Made by a program: the position numbers and the translations under genes | From: an uncultured Alphaproteobacteria bacterium | GTDB taxonomy: Bacteria > Pseudomonadota > Alphaproteobacteria > HIMB59 > GCA-002718135 | Reading direction: 5' to 3' | Assembly: GCA_902621305.1 (NCBI GenBank) | Contig: CACNLM010000001.1 | Span: 137,005 to 201,004 of the forward strand | Length of the DNA: 64,000 nucleotides | Notes under the pieces: model-generated | The model's database searches: none | Seen by the model: only the letters and a program-made list of their open reading frames with translations | What the model was told of the DNA's origin: nothing | Part shown: in pieces, positions 56,454 through 64,000 of the stretch | Layout of the letters: every line of letters starts with the position of its first letter | Position numbering within the stretch: position 1 is the first letter of the stretch

Positions 56454-59443
56454 TGATTAACCCTTTGATTCTCAGGATCAATAAATATTGGACTAGTTAT
56501 TTCCACTTCAATATTTTCATTTTCCATTGGAGCAATTAAAACGCTTCCTTTTTTTTCAAGACCACCTTTGATTAAAGCTAAAGCAAAAGAGCTTTTTAAA
56601 TTAGGTGAATAGTAACTAGAGGTCACGTGACCAACCATTTTCATAGGTAGGGCAGTTATTTCTTCAACCAATTGAGATCCTTCTTCAAGAACCTTATTTG
56701 GATCTTTAGTTCTTAATCCAACTAATTGTTTCCTATCTTTTTTAATAGTATCACTTCTATATAATGCCCTTTTACCAATAAAATCATATTTCTTCTTACT
56801 AACTATCCAGTCCATATCCAGATCTACTGGTGTCACTGACCCATCTGTTTCTTGACCAACAATAATAAATCCTTTTTCAGCACGAAGTACATGCATCGCT
56901 TCAGTACCATATGGCGTAATATTAAATTCTTTACCTTTATCTATACAAAGTTCCCAAAGATTTTTAGCATAGCCAGATGGCACATTTATTTCATAACACA
57001 TTTCCCCAGTAAAACTTATACGCATAACTCTACATTTTATTCCGTTTATATTAATATTCTTAAAACTCATATGAGGAAAATTTTCTTTCGAAAAATCAAA
57101 ATCTGGAACTAGTTTTTGCATTAATTTTTTTGAATTTGGGCCATTTAAGCTTATCGTTCCATAGTTTTCTGTTACGGAAGTTAAATATACTTCTAATTCT
57201 GGCCATTCTGTTTGTAGCCAATCTTCTAATTTTGACATTACTGATGCTGCATTTCCTGTAGTTGTTGACATAAGATAGTGATACTCATCTAATCTAGTTG
57301 TCACACCATCATCAATAACCATTCCATCGTCACCTAACATTACACCATATCGACATTTTCCAATTTCTAATTTTGACCATGAATTTGTATAAACTCTATT
57401 TAAAAATTCACTTACATCTCTACCCTTAATATCTATTTTACCAAGAGTTGATGCATCTAATATTCCTAGACTATCTCTAGTCGCTTTTACCTCTCTATTT
57501 AAAGCAGATTGAAAACTTTCATTCTTTTGAGGATAATACCAGGCTCTTTTCCATTGGCCTACGTCCTCAAATAAAGCTTTATTATCAATATGCCATTGAT
57601 GCATTGGGCTTGTTCTCTCTAAATCGAAAAATTCTTTAACATGACGCCCAGCAATTGCTCCAAATGTTACTGGTTTATAGGGTAAACGAAATGTTGTTGT
57701 ACCTAATTCAGAGATTTCAGTATTTGTTAATTTTGATATTATTCCAAGTGTATTAACATTACTGGTCTTGCCTTGATCAGTTGCCATTCCTGTAGTTGTA
57801 TATCGTTTGACATGTTCAATGGATTGAAAACCCTCTTTTAAAGCTAGTTTAATATCTTTTGCTGTTACATCGTTTTGAAAATCTACAAACATTTTTGTTC
57901 TCGTGATACTGTTCTTTGATGTAATCCAAACATTTTCGTGTTTGCCATGCTTTACATTATCTGATTTGTAATTTACTTCACCAAGTTCATTTTGCTGATT
58001 ACCATTTAAATATTTATATGTATCTTCTTCAGTTTTTATTAATATTTCATTTAAATTATAGTCACCATTGCAACTGCCAACACACAATGTATCTTGATAA
58101 ACTTCATTTGGAATAAAACTTCCATCTACATCTCTAAATTTAAGTTTTCCTTTTGATTGAGTAAATAAATGAACAGTAGGGGTCCAACCACCAGCAATTG
58201 CTAAAAGATCGCATTTAATATTAATAGAAGATTTTTCATTATTGTTTTCAGTTTTTATTTTTCTTAATTTAACTTCTCTAATTTTTAATCTTCCAACAGT
58301 ATCACTAATTTCATAACCTTTTAGTATAGTAATCCCTAATTTATTTGCTTTTTTAGGGTAATATCCATCACTACTATCTCTTGTATCGACAATAGCCTCT
58401 ACTTTTATACCTTGTTCAAAAAAATCTATTGCAGTTTCATAGGCACTATCATTGTTTGTAAAAAAAACTAAATTTTTTCCAGGTGCAACTCCATACTTAT
58501 TTAAGTATTTTTTCGCACTGTTAGAAAGCATAATACCAGGCCTATCATTATTGTTAAAAATTATTGGTCTTTCTATTGTGCCTGTTGCTAAAATAACTTT
58601 CTTTGATCTAATCTTCCAAATTCTTTCTTTAATATCATTTTTTTTATATAATCCTTTTTCTGGATCAATTTCTTGTACAGCTAATAATAAATTATAATTT
58701 AAATAAGCAAAACAAGTTGTATTTTTAACTATTTTTATATTTGAATTTTTAGAAAGTTTATCAACGATTTTATTTTTCCATTCATTAATTGGCAAGTTAT
58801 CTATTTTAATATCTTGATTTCCTGTAGATAAAATTTCACCTCCGAGATCATCTTCTTGCTCAATAAGTAATACTTTATAACTATTATTTGCTGCAATTTC
58901 TGCTGCAATTAACCCACTCACTCCTGCTCCAACGACTAGAACATCACAATGATAATGAAAATGTTCGTATTTGTGGGGATCATCTTTTTTTGGAGATTTA
59001 CCAAGTCCTGCAGCATGTCTTATAAAAAACTCATATACCTTCCAAAACTTTGGTGGCCACATAAAGGTCTTGTAGTAGAACCCTGCAGGAAAAAATGCTG
59101 ATAGTAAATCATTTATAGCGCCTGCATCAAATTTCACTGACGGCCAATTATTTTGACTAAAAGCTTTTAACCCCTCATATATCTGGACTTCAGTCACTCT
59201 TCTATTAGGTTCGGTATATTCTTTAGTCTCAAGCTGAACTATTCCATTAGGTTCTTCATTACCTGCGGTATAAATACCCCGCGGTCGATGATATTTAAAA
59301 CTTCTTCCTACTAAGTGAACATCATTTGCAAGAAGTGCTGAAGCTAGGGTGTCACCTTCAAATCCAAAATATTCTTTATTATCAAAATAAAACCTAACAG
59401 ACTTATTATTTTCGATATTTTTATTATTTTTGTATCGCATCAT
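56450..59443 (-). CDS. soxA: Sarcosine oxidase alpha subunit
   Basis: 997 residues. Domains in order: N-terminal 2Fe-2S-like ferredoxin fold (~10-100, RPRGIYTAGNEEPNGIV), NAD/FAD pyridine-nucleotide-disulfide domain (~165-490, DVLVVGAGVSGLIAA, ATGTIERP, CVGSCNG), and a GcvT-like folate-binding C-terminus (~590-990, GILDASTLGKIDIKGRDVSEFLNRVYTN split across two motifs, EINVPSGYA). With SoxB, D and G it oxidises sarcosine to glycine and 5,10-methylene-THF. Confidence 0.95.
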   Translation of the reverse strand: MMRYKNNKNIENNKSVRFYFDNKEYFGFEGDTLASALLANDVHLVGRSFKYHRPRGIYTAGNEEPNGIVQLETKEYTEPNRRVTEVQIYEGLKAFSQNNWPSVKFDAGAINDLLSAFFPAGFYYKTFMWPPKFWKVYEFFIRHAAGLGKSPKKDDPHKYEHFHYHCDVLVVGAGVSGLIAAEIAANNSYKVLLIEQEDDLGGEILSTGNQDIKIDNLPINEWKNKIVDKLSKNSNIKIVKNTTCFAYLNYNLLLAVQEIDPEKGLYKKNDIKERIWKIRSKKVILATGTIERPIIFNNNDRPGIMLSNSAKKYLNKYGVAPGKNLVFFTNNDSAYETAIDFFEQGIKVEAIVDTRDSSDGYYPKKANKLGITILKGYEISDTVGRLKIREVKLRKIKTENNNEKSSINIKCDLLAIAGGWTPTVHLFTQSKGKLKFRDVDGSFIPNEVYQDTLCVGSCNGDYNLNEILIKTEEDTYKYLNGNQQNELGEVNYKSDNVKHGKHENVWITSKNSITRTKMFVDFQNDVTAKDIKLALKEGFQSIEHVKRYTTTGMATDQGKTSNVNTLGIISKLTNTEISELGTTTFRLPYKPVTFGAIAGRHVKEFFDLERTSPMHQWHIDNKALFEDVGQWKRAWYYPQKNESFQSALNREVKATRDSLGILDASTLGKIDIKGRDVSEFLNRVYTNSWSKLEIGKCRYGVMLGDDGMVIDDGVTTRLDEYHYLMSTTTGNAASVMSKLEDWLQTEWPELEVYLTSVTENYGTISLNGPNSKKLMQKLVPDFDFSKENFPHMSFKNININGIKCRVMRISFTGEMCYEINVPSGYAKNLWELCIDKGKEFNITPYGTEAMHVLRAEKGFIIVGQETDGSVTPVDLDMDWIVSKKKYDFIGKRALYRSDTIKKDRKQLVGLRTKDPNKVLEEGSQLVEEITALPMKMVGHVTSSYYSPNLKSSFALALIKGGLEKKGSVLIAPMENENIEVEITSPIFIDPENQRVNQ

Positions 59444-59448
59444 TATTT

Positions 59449-59805
59449 TTAAAATCTATCTTTTTTTGATGTTGATAAATTCCCTGATCCAATACTTGGC
59501 TCACCTGAAGGAGTAGCTGGAATATTTGCTTTTAATTTAGGAGGAGCTTCTCCCATCTTATATACTGATAGAATTTCATCGGTTGAGGTATTTCTTGCTA
59601 AATTAAACCATTGTCTGCATCCATATTCATGGTTCCATCTTTCATAATGAATACCTTTTTCGTTCTTTCGCAAGAATAAATATTCTGCCCATTGATCATC
59701 AGAGAGTTCAGGAGGATTTTTTGGTCTTACAATATGAGCCTCACCTCCACAAGAAAATTCAGCTTGATCTCTTTCTCCACAGTATGGGCAATTTATTAAA
59801 AACAT
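59449..59805 (-). CDS. soxD: Sarcosine oxidase delta subunit
   Basis: 118 residues. Zinc-binding pattern INCPYCGERDQAEFSCGGEAH near the N-terminus and HEYGCRQWFNLARNT. The C-terminal ~25 residues extend slightly past the usual end. Lies 3 bp after soxB and 5 bp before soxA. Confidence 0.95.
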   Translation of the reverse strand: MFLINCPYCGERDQAEFSCGGEAHIVRPKNPPELSDDQWAEYLFLRKNEKGIHYERWNHEYGCRQWFNLARNTSTDEILSVYKMGEAPPKLKANIPATPSGEPSIGSGNLSTSKKDRF

Positions 59806-59808
59806 GAT

Positions 59809-61068
59809 TTAATGTGCTACGGCAGCTGCACCATGTTCATCAACTAATTCACCGCTAGAAAATCTATTTATTGTAAAAGGAGCATTTAATTCATGGGCTT
59901 GATCATTAGCTATAGTATGAGCAAATACCCAACCAGAACCTGGTGTTGCTTTGAAACCACCTGTTCCCCAACCACAATTAAAATATAGTCCATTTATGTG
60001 AGTTTTACTGATAATGGGGCTTGCATCAGGACATATATCTACAATCCCTCCCCAATGACGAAGCATTTTCATTCTAGAAAATATTGGAAACAATTCAACG
60101 ATCGCCATTAAAGTATCTTCAACAATGTTAAAGCCACCTCTTTGAGTATATGATGTATATCCATCTGTTCCAGCACCAATAACTAATTCTCCTTTATCTG
60201 ATTGAGATACATACGCATGAATTGTATTGGACATTACTACAGTATCAATAACTGGTTTTACTGGTTCTGAAACTAGAGCTTGCAATGGCTTACTCTCTAA
60301 AGGTAATTTAATTCCAGCCATATTGGCAATAACACTGGTATGACCTGCAGCAGCTATTCCAATTTTATCTGAATTAATAGTTCCTTTTGTTGTCTCAATA
60401 CCAGTTACATTTCCATTTTTTACATTAATACCAGTTACTTCACAATTTTGAATTATATCAACCCCCATCTCATCAGCTCCTCTTGCATAACCCCATGCAA
60501 CAGCATCATGTCTTGCAGTTCCTGCTCTTCTTTGTAGTGTTGCTCCTAAAACAGGATATCTAATGTTTGGTGAAGTATTTATTATTGGACAAAATTCTTT
60601 AACTTTCTTTGTATCAAGCCATTCACAATCAATATCATTTAGTCTGTTTGCATGCCACCGTCTTTTTAATTCTCTTACATCATGAAGATTATGAGCAACA
60701 TTCAAAACCCCTCTTTGAGAAAACATTACGTTGTAATTTAATTCTTGAGACATACCTTCCCAAAGTTTTAATGCATGCTCGTATAAAGCTGCACTTTGAT
60801 CCCATAAATAGTTTGATCTAATTATAGTGGTATTTCGCCCTGTATTCCCACCGCCTATCCAACCTTTTTCAATTACTGCAATATTATTAATTCCATGGTT
60901 TTTTGCTAAATAGTAAGCAGTAGTTAAACCATGTCCACCACCACCGACAATTATTGCATCATAACTTTTTTTTGGCTCAGGACTATTCCACGTCTTTTGC
61001 CAATTCTCATGATGATTTAAAGCATTTCTAGCAATAGATAGAAATGAGTATTTATTTTTATTAAACAT
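59809..61068 (-). CDS. soxB: Sarcosine oxidase beta subunit
   Basis: 419 residues, DAO-fold flavoprotein that holds the substrate site. [20 protein letters not shown] near residue 35, [19 protein letters not shown], and [19 protein letters not shown] near the C-terminus match SoxB. First gene of the soxB-D-A-G run; 20 bp downstream of fhs. Confidence 0.96.
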   Translation of the reverse strand: MFNKNKYSFLSIARNALNHHENWQKTWNSPEPKKSYDAIIVGGGGHGLTTAYYLAKNHGINNIAVIEKGWIGGGNTGRNTTIIRSNYLWDQSAALYEHALKLWEGMSQELNYNVMFSQRGVLNVAHNLHDVRELKRRWHANRLNDIDCEWLDTKKVKEFCPIINTSPNIRYPVLGATLQRRAGTARHDAVAWGYARGADEMGVDIIQNCEVTGINVKNGNVTGIETTKGTINSDKIGIAAAGHTSVIANMAGIKLPLESKPLQALVSEPVKPVIDTVVMSNTIHAYVSQSDKGELVIGAGTDGYTSYTQRGGFNIVEDTLMAIVELFPIFSRMKMLRHWGGIVDICPDASPIISKTHINGLYFNCGWGTGGFKATPGSGWVFAHTIANDQAHELNAPFTINRFSSGELVDEHGAAAVAH

Positions 61069-61088
61069 TATGACTCTTTATAGCAGTT

Positions 61089-62762
61089 TTAAAAAAGACC
61101 TTCAATTTCTCCATGGTCATTTAGCTTTATCGAATTTGCCGCAGGAACACTTGGTAGACCCGGCATGGTCATAATATCACCGCAAACAACTACTATAAAT
61201 TCTGCTCCTGATGACAATCTTACCTCTCTAATAGGTAAAACGTGGCCAGTAGGGGCACCTTTTAAATTAGGGTCAGTTGAAAAACTATATTGAGTCTTTG
61301 CAATGCAAACAGGCAATTTGCCAAATCCTTTAGTTTCAAAATCTTTCAATTGTTGACGTACTTTCGTATCTGCCACAACTTCACTTGCGTGATAAATCTC
61401 TTGTGCAATTTTTTCTATTTTTTTGAATAGAGTTAAATCATCTTCATATAAAAATTTAAATGTATTCTTATTATCTTCACAAATATCTATTACATTTTGA
61501 GCTAATTCAGTTGCACCATCACCACCATCGGACCAGTGAGTACACATAGAAGCCTTGACTCCTTGAGTTGTACAAAAACTTAGAACGGCATCAACTTCAG
61601 CTTTAGAATCAGTGACAAAATGATTAATAGCAACAGTTACTGGTAATCCAAATTTTCTAACATTATTAATATGTCTTTCTAGATTTACTAAACCTTTTTT
61701 AAGAGCATTTACATTTTCATTTTTTAAATCTTCTTTTGAAACATCGCCATGCATTTTTAGTGCTCTAATTGTAGCTACCAAAACCACACAATCAGGTGTT
61801 AAATTTGATTTTCTACATTTTATATCAAGGAATTTTTCTGCTCCTAGATCAGCGCCAAAGCCTGCTTCAGTTACAACGTAATCACTTAATTTTAAACTAG
61901 CTTTAGTTGCAATTACAGAATTGCAACCATGAGCAATATTTGCGAATGGCCCACCATGAATTATAGCAGGATTATTTTCTAACGTTTGTGTTATGTTTGG
62001 CCTAATAGCATCTTTTAATAACACTGTCATTGGACCTTCTGCCTTTAAATCTTTTGCATAAATAGCTTTTTTGTCTCGTGTATAAGCAATAGTTATATTT
62101 CCAATTCTCTCTTCAAGATCTTTTAAATCTTTTGCTAAGCAGAAAATTGCCATTATCTCCGATGCAACAGTAATATCAAAACCATCTTGTCTAGGATATC
62201 CATTTGCAACTCCTCCTAAATCAACAACAATAGATCTAAGTGATCTATCATTCATATCCATCACTCTCTTCCAAACAACCCTTCTAACATCAATATTTAA
62301 TTTATTTCCCCAGTAGATATGATTATCAATCAATGCAGAAAGTAAATTATGAGCGGATGTAATTGCATGAAAATCTCCAGTAAAATGTAAATTAATTTGC
62401 TCCATTGGTACTACTTGAGCATAGCCTCCACCAGCTGCACCACCTTTCATACCGAATGATGGTCCAAGACTCGGCTCTCTTAAACAAACTATTGATTTCT
62501 TTCCTAGTTTATTAAGACCATCACTTAATCCAACAGAAGTTGTTGTTTTACCTTCTCCTGCTGGTGTTGGAGTTATTGCTGAGACTAGAACAAGTTTACC
62601 ATCTTTATTTTTATTAAGTGACTCTATGTAGTCCAAGTTTATTTTTGCTATATGACGACCCATAGGACTGAAGGCATCAGGTGTGTCTGGTACATCAAGT
62701 CCTTTTAGAATTTCACTAATAGGCTTCATTTTAGCTTTTCTTGCTATTTCAATATCTGACAT
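61089..62762 (-). CDS. fhs: Formate-tetrahydrofolate ligase
   Basis: 557 residues, standard size. [19 protein letters not shown] is the ATP loop near residue 68, followed by [20 protein letters not shown] and [11 protein letters not shown] near the end. Interconverts formate and 10-formyl-THF, linking the demethylation genes to purine synthesis. Its Shine-Dalgarno AAGGAG runs into a GAGTC (GANTC) site. Confidence 0.97.
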   Translation of the reverse strand: MSDIEIARKAKMKPISEILKGLDVPDTPDAFSPMGRHIAKINLDYIESLNKNKDGKLVLVSAITPTPAGEGKTTTSVGLSDGLNKLGKKSIVCLREPSLGPSFGMKGGAAGGGYAQVVPMEQINLHFTGDFHAITSAHNLLSALIDNHIYWGNKLNIDVRRVVWKRVMDMNDRSLRSIVVDLGGVANGYPRQDGFDITVASEIMAIFCLAKDLKDLEERIGNITIAYTRDKKAIYAKDLKAEGPMTVLLKDAIRPNITQTLENNPAIIHGGPFANIAHGCNSVIATKASLKLSDYVVTEAGFGADLGAEKFLDIKCRKSNLTPDCVVLVATIRALKMHGDVSKEDLKNENVNALKKGLVNLERHINNVRKFGLPVTVAINHFVTDSKAEVDAVLSFCTTQGVKASMCTHWSDGGDGATELAQNVIDICEDNKNTFKFLYEDDLTLFKKIEKIAQEIYHASEVVADTKVRQQLKDFETKGFGKLPVCIAKTQYSFSTDPNLKGAPTGHVLPIREVRLSSGAEFIVVVCGDIMTMPGLPSVPAANSIKLNDHGEIEGLF

Positions 62763-62764
62763 GA

Positions 62765-62785
62765 GACTCCTTAATTATTAGATTC
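62765..62785 (-). promoter_or_regulatory. Two GANTC sites upstream of fhs
   Basis: GACTC at 62765-62769, directly after the ribosome site on the minus strand, and GATTC at 62781-62785 inside the hairpin TAGATT-CTT-AATCTA (reading 62779-62793). CcrM methylation could act here; inference. Confidence 0.3.
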
Positions 62786-62855
62786 TTAATCTATAAATTA
62801 ACTTAAATATCAAACAACTTTTGTTTCATTAAAAGATAAAAAAATTGTGAAGAAG

Positions 62856-63749
62856 CTAATTTAACTCGAATTTCTGTTTATTATTATAAGAAAAATCTGA
62901 GTTATTAAATTGATTTAACCACTCTGATGTTTTTTTCATACCACCAAACGCATAGAAGTGTATTTTTTCAAGTTTAGAGTCTTTGTTTATTTCGCTATGT
63001 TCAGCAAGATCATAAATTAATTTGTCAGGAGTGCTCAATGTTGCAAGTTTAGTTAAGTTAAAAGCCTGTTTTGTAATAAATCTTAAAGAATTTCCAATAC
63101 CGCAAGACCTTGCATAATTTACTAATGTTTTAATAGATGCAGGACCTGGTATCCCAGCGTGGATTGGTAATTTATTTCCAATTTTTACTAAGTGTTTTTC
63201 CCAGTCGATTAAAGATTTAGCTTCAAAAAAAAATTGTGTTGCTAAATACATTTTAAAATCAACATTTTTTGCAAAATCATTCTTCTGTTTAATTGCTAAA
63301 TCTAAATTTTCATTTGAAATATCTGGGCTACCTTCGGGATGTCCAGCCACACCTACAAATTGATAATTATATTTTGAAAGAAAATCTGTTTTTAAAACAT
63401 CAATTGAGGAAGAGATTTCGCCAGCTTGATTTCCACCACCACCAATAATTAAAATTTTTGAACACCCAGATTCATTTGCAAGTTCACCAATATATTTTTC
63501 TAAGTCATTTTTGTTTACAATAGTTCTCGCAGGCAAATGAGGTATAACATCATAACCTTCTAATTTTAATTTTTTTGCCGTTCTAATAACATTTTTTGAA
63601 TTTTCATCTGGTAAATAAGTTATATAAACGTCATGATTTTTATTAAGAAATTCAGAAAAGCCTCCATATTTTTCGTAAACATTTGGAGTTGTTTCTATAG
63701 AATAACTATTGAGAAAATTTTTAACAATATTAATGGTTTCTTTAGACAT
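62856..63749 (-). CDS. Methylenetetrahydrofolate reductase-like protein
   Basis: 297 residues with the MetF barrel pattern: VYITYLP and VIPHLPARTIVNKNDL, KILIIGGGGNQAGEI, VGVAGHPEGSPD, and AGIPGPASIKTLVNYARSCGI. It converts between 5-methyl-THF and 5,10-methylene-THF, or a close relative of that reaction. Next to fhs and sox genes it probably recovers methyl groups loaded on THF by the DmdA-like enzyme. It may differ from biosynthetic MetF. Confidence 0.82.
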   Translation of the reverse strand: MSKETINIVKNFLNSYSIETTPNVYEKYGGFSEFLNKNHDVYITYLPDENSKNVIRTAKKLKLEGYDVIPHLPARTIVNKNDLEKYIGELANESGCSKILIIGGGGNQAGEISSSIDVLKTDFLSKYNYQFVGVAGHPEGSPDISNENLDLAIKQKNDFAKNVDFKMYLATQFFFEAKSLIDWEKHLVKIGNKLPIHAGIPGPASIKTLVNYARSCGIGNSLRFITKQAFNLTKLATLSTPDKLIYDLAEHSEINKDSKLEKIHFYAFGGMKKTSEWLNQFNNSDFSYNNKQKFELN

Positions 63750-63782
63750 AAATTTTTAAAGATTTTTATATTAATTAAATAA

Positions 63783-64000
63783 ATGAACAACAAGTACTTT
63801 ACTATAATTACTTTTTATCAATTCAAAATAATTAAAGATAAAAATGATATAATTACTAAACTTAAAGATTTTTGCAAATTTAATAAAATAAAAGGTACAA
63901 TATTGATTGCTGATGAAGGCATTAACGGAACAATAGCTGGCTTAGAAAAAAACATAAATTCTTTCATTCTATATCTTGAAAATTTTAGTTTTGAGAAACT
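63783..64000 (+). CDS. trhO: tRNA uridine hydroxylase / rhodanese-like TrhO (partial)
   Basis: Only the first ~72 codons are inside the window. TILIADEGINGTIAG near residues 40-54 matches the N-terminal domain of the YceA/TrhO (UPF0176) family, which makes 5-hydroxyuridine at the tRNA wobble position. The rhodanese domain would lie beyond the right edge. Confidence 0.85.
   Translation, partial: MNNKYFTIITFYQFKIIKDKNDIITKLKDFCKFNKIKGTILIADEGINGTIAGLEKNINSFILYLENFSFEK

Overview
The window is chromosomal DNA of an AT-rich (roughly 30% G+C by eye), gene-dense bacterium. Short intergenic gaps, many overlapping genes, a CcrM-type methyltransferase, a sarcosine oxidase / dimethylglycine dehydrogenase block, an Lhr-ligase repair island and a HrcA/CIRCE-controlled groESL all point to a streamlined marine alphaproteobacterium of the SAR11/HIMB59/AEGEAN-169 kind. 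That placement is inference from gene content and style; no rRNA is present. No prophage, insertion sequence or CRISPR array was seen.

Layout. (1) 1-10.2 kb: purine synthesis. A PurS-PurL fusion (minus, cut by the window edge) diverges from purM-purN-purF-purD-purC (plus); guaB-purE-purK (minus) runs convergently towards them. (2) 10.2-13.2 kb: a three-gene run of exported proteins (a passenger-less inverse-autotransporter barrel, a cysteine-rich secreted protein, a MORN-repeat protein) and a GNAT-like protein. (3) 13.2-16.2 kb: an unassigned structured RNA or leader ending in a strong terminator, a MATE exporter, and ccrM with three GANTC sites just upstream. (4) 16.2-22 kb: rnhB, moaB, a lytic transglycosylase and a cysteine-free family-4-like uracil-DNA glycosylase (all minus), then a TPR protein and ispE. 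(5) 22-27.6 kb: the four-gene ligase / exonuclease / Lhr helicase / PdeM DNA-repair island, with its two halves diverging from one CATATG. (6) 27.6-34.2 kb: small membrane proteins, an ASPIC/FG-GAP protein paired with a cysteine-rich exported protein, an SH3 protein, tRNA-Gln, tRNA-Arg, a GT61 glycosyltransferase and SppA. (7) 34.2-45.9 kb: CIRCE-groES-groEL, a GPx-like protein, MscS, an AI-2E family transporter, recX, an ABC-2 permease, argD-argF, a lipoprotein, TrkH, ApaG and an OmpA-like lipoprotein. (8) 45.9-64 kb: methylated one-carbon catabolism: a DmdA-like GcvT-family enzyme, a DsbA-like protein, dimethylglycine dehydrogenase, etfB-etfA-ETF:QO, an acyltransferase, a coiled-coil protein, a nuclease, soxB-soxD-soxA-soxG, fhs, a MetF-like reductase and the start of trhO.

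How the genes fit together. In region 8 the GcvT-fold enzymes strip methyl groups from substrates such as dimethylglycine, sarcosine and possibly DMSP onto tetrahydrofolate. Electrons from dimethylglycine dehydrogenase pass through ETF and ETF:quinone oxidoreductase to the quinone pool; Fhs and the MetF-like protein interconvert the folate-bound carbon. The purine block uses the same formyl-folate pool at PurN. Several core enzymes are reduced or altered: IMP dehydrogenase lacks its CBS pair, the UDG has no cysteine, and the GPx-like protein lacks the catalytic glutamine. The least explained items are the structured RNA before the MATE gene (13.34-13.51 kb) and the barrel / secreted protein / MORN operon.
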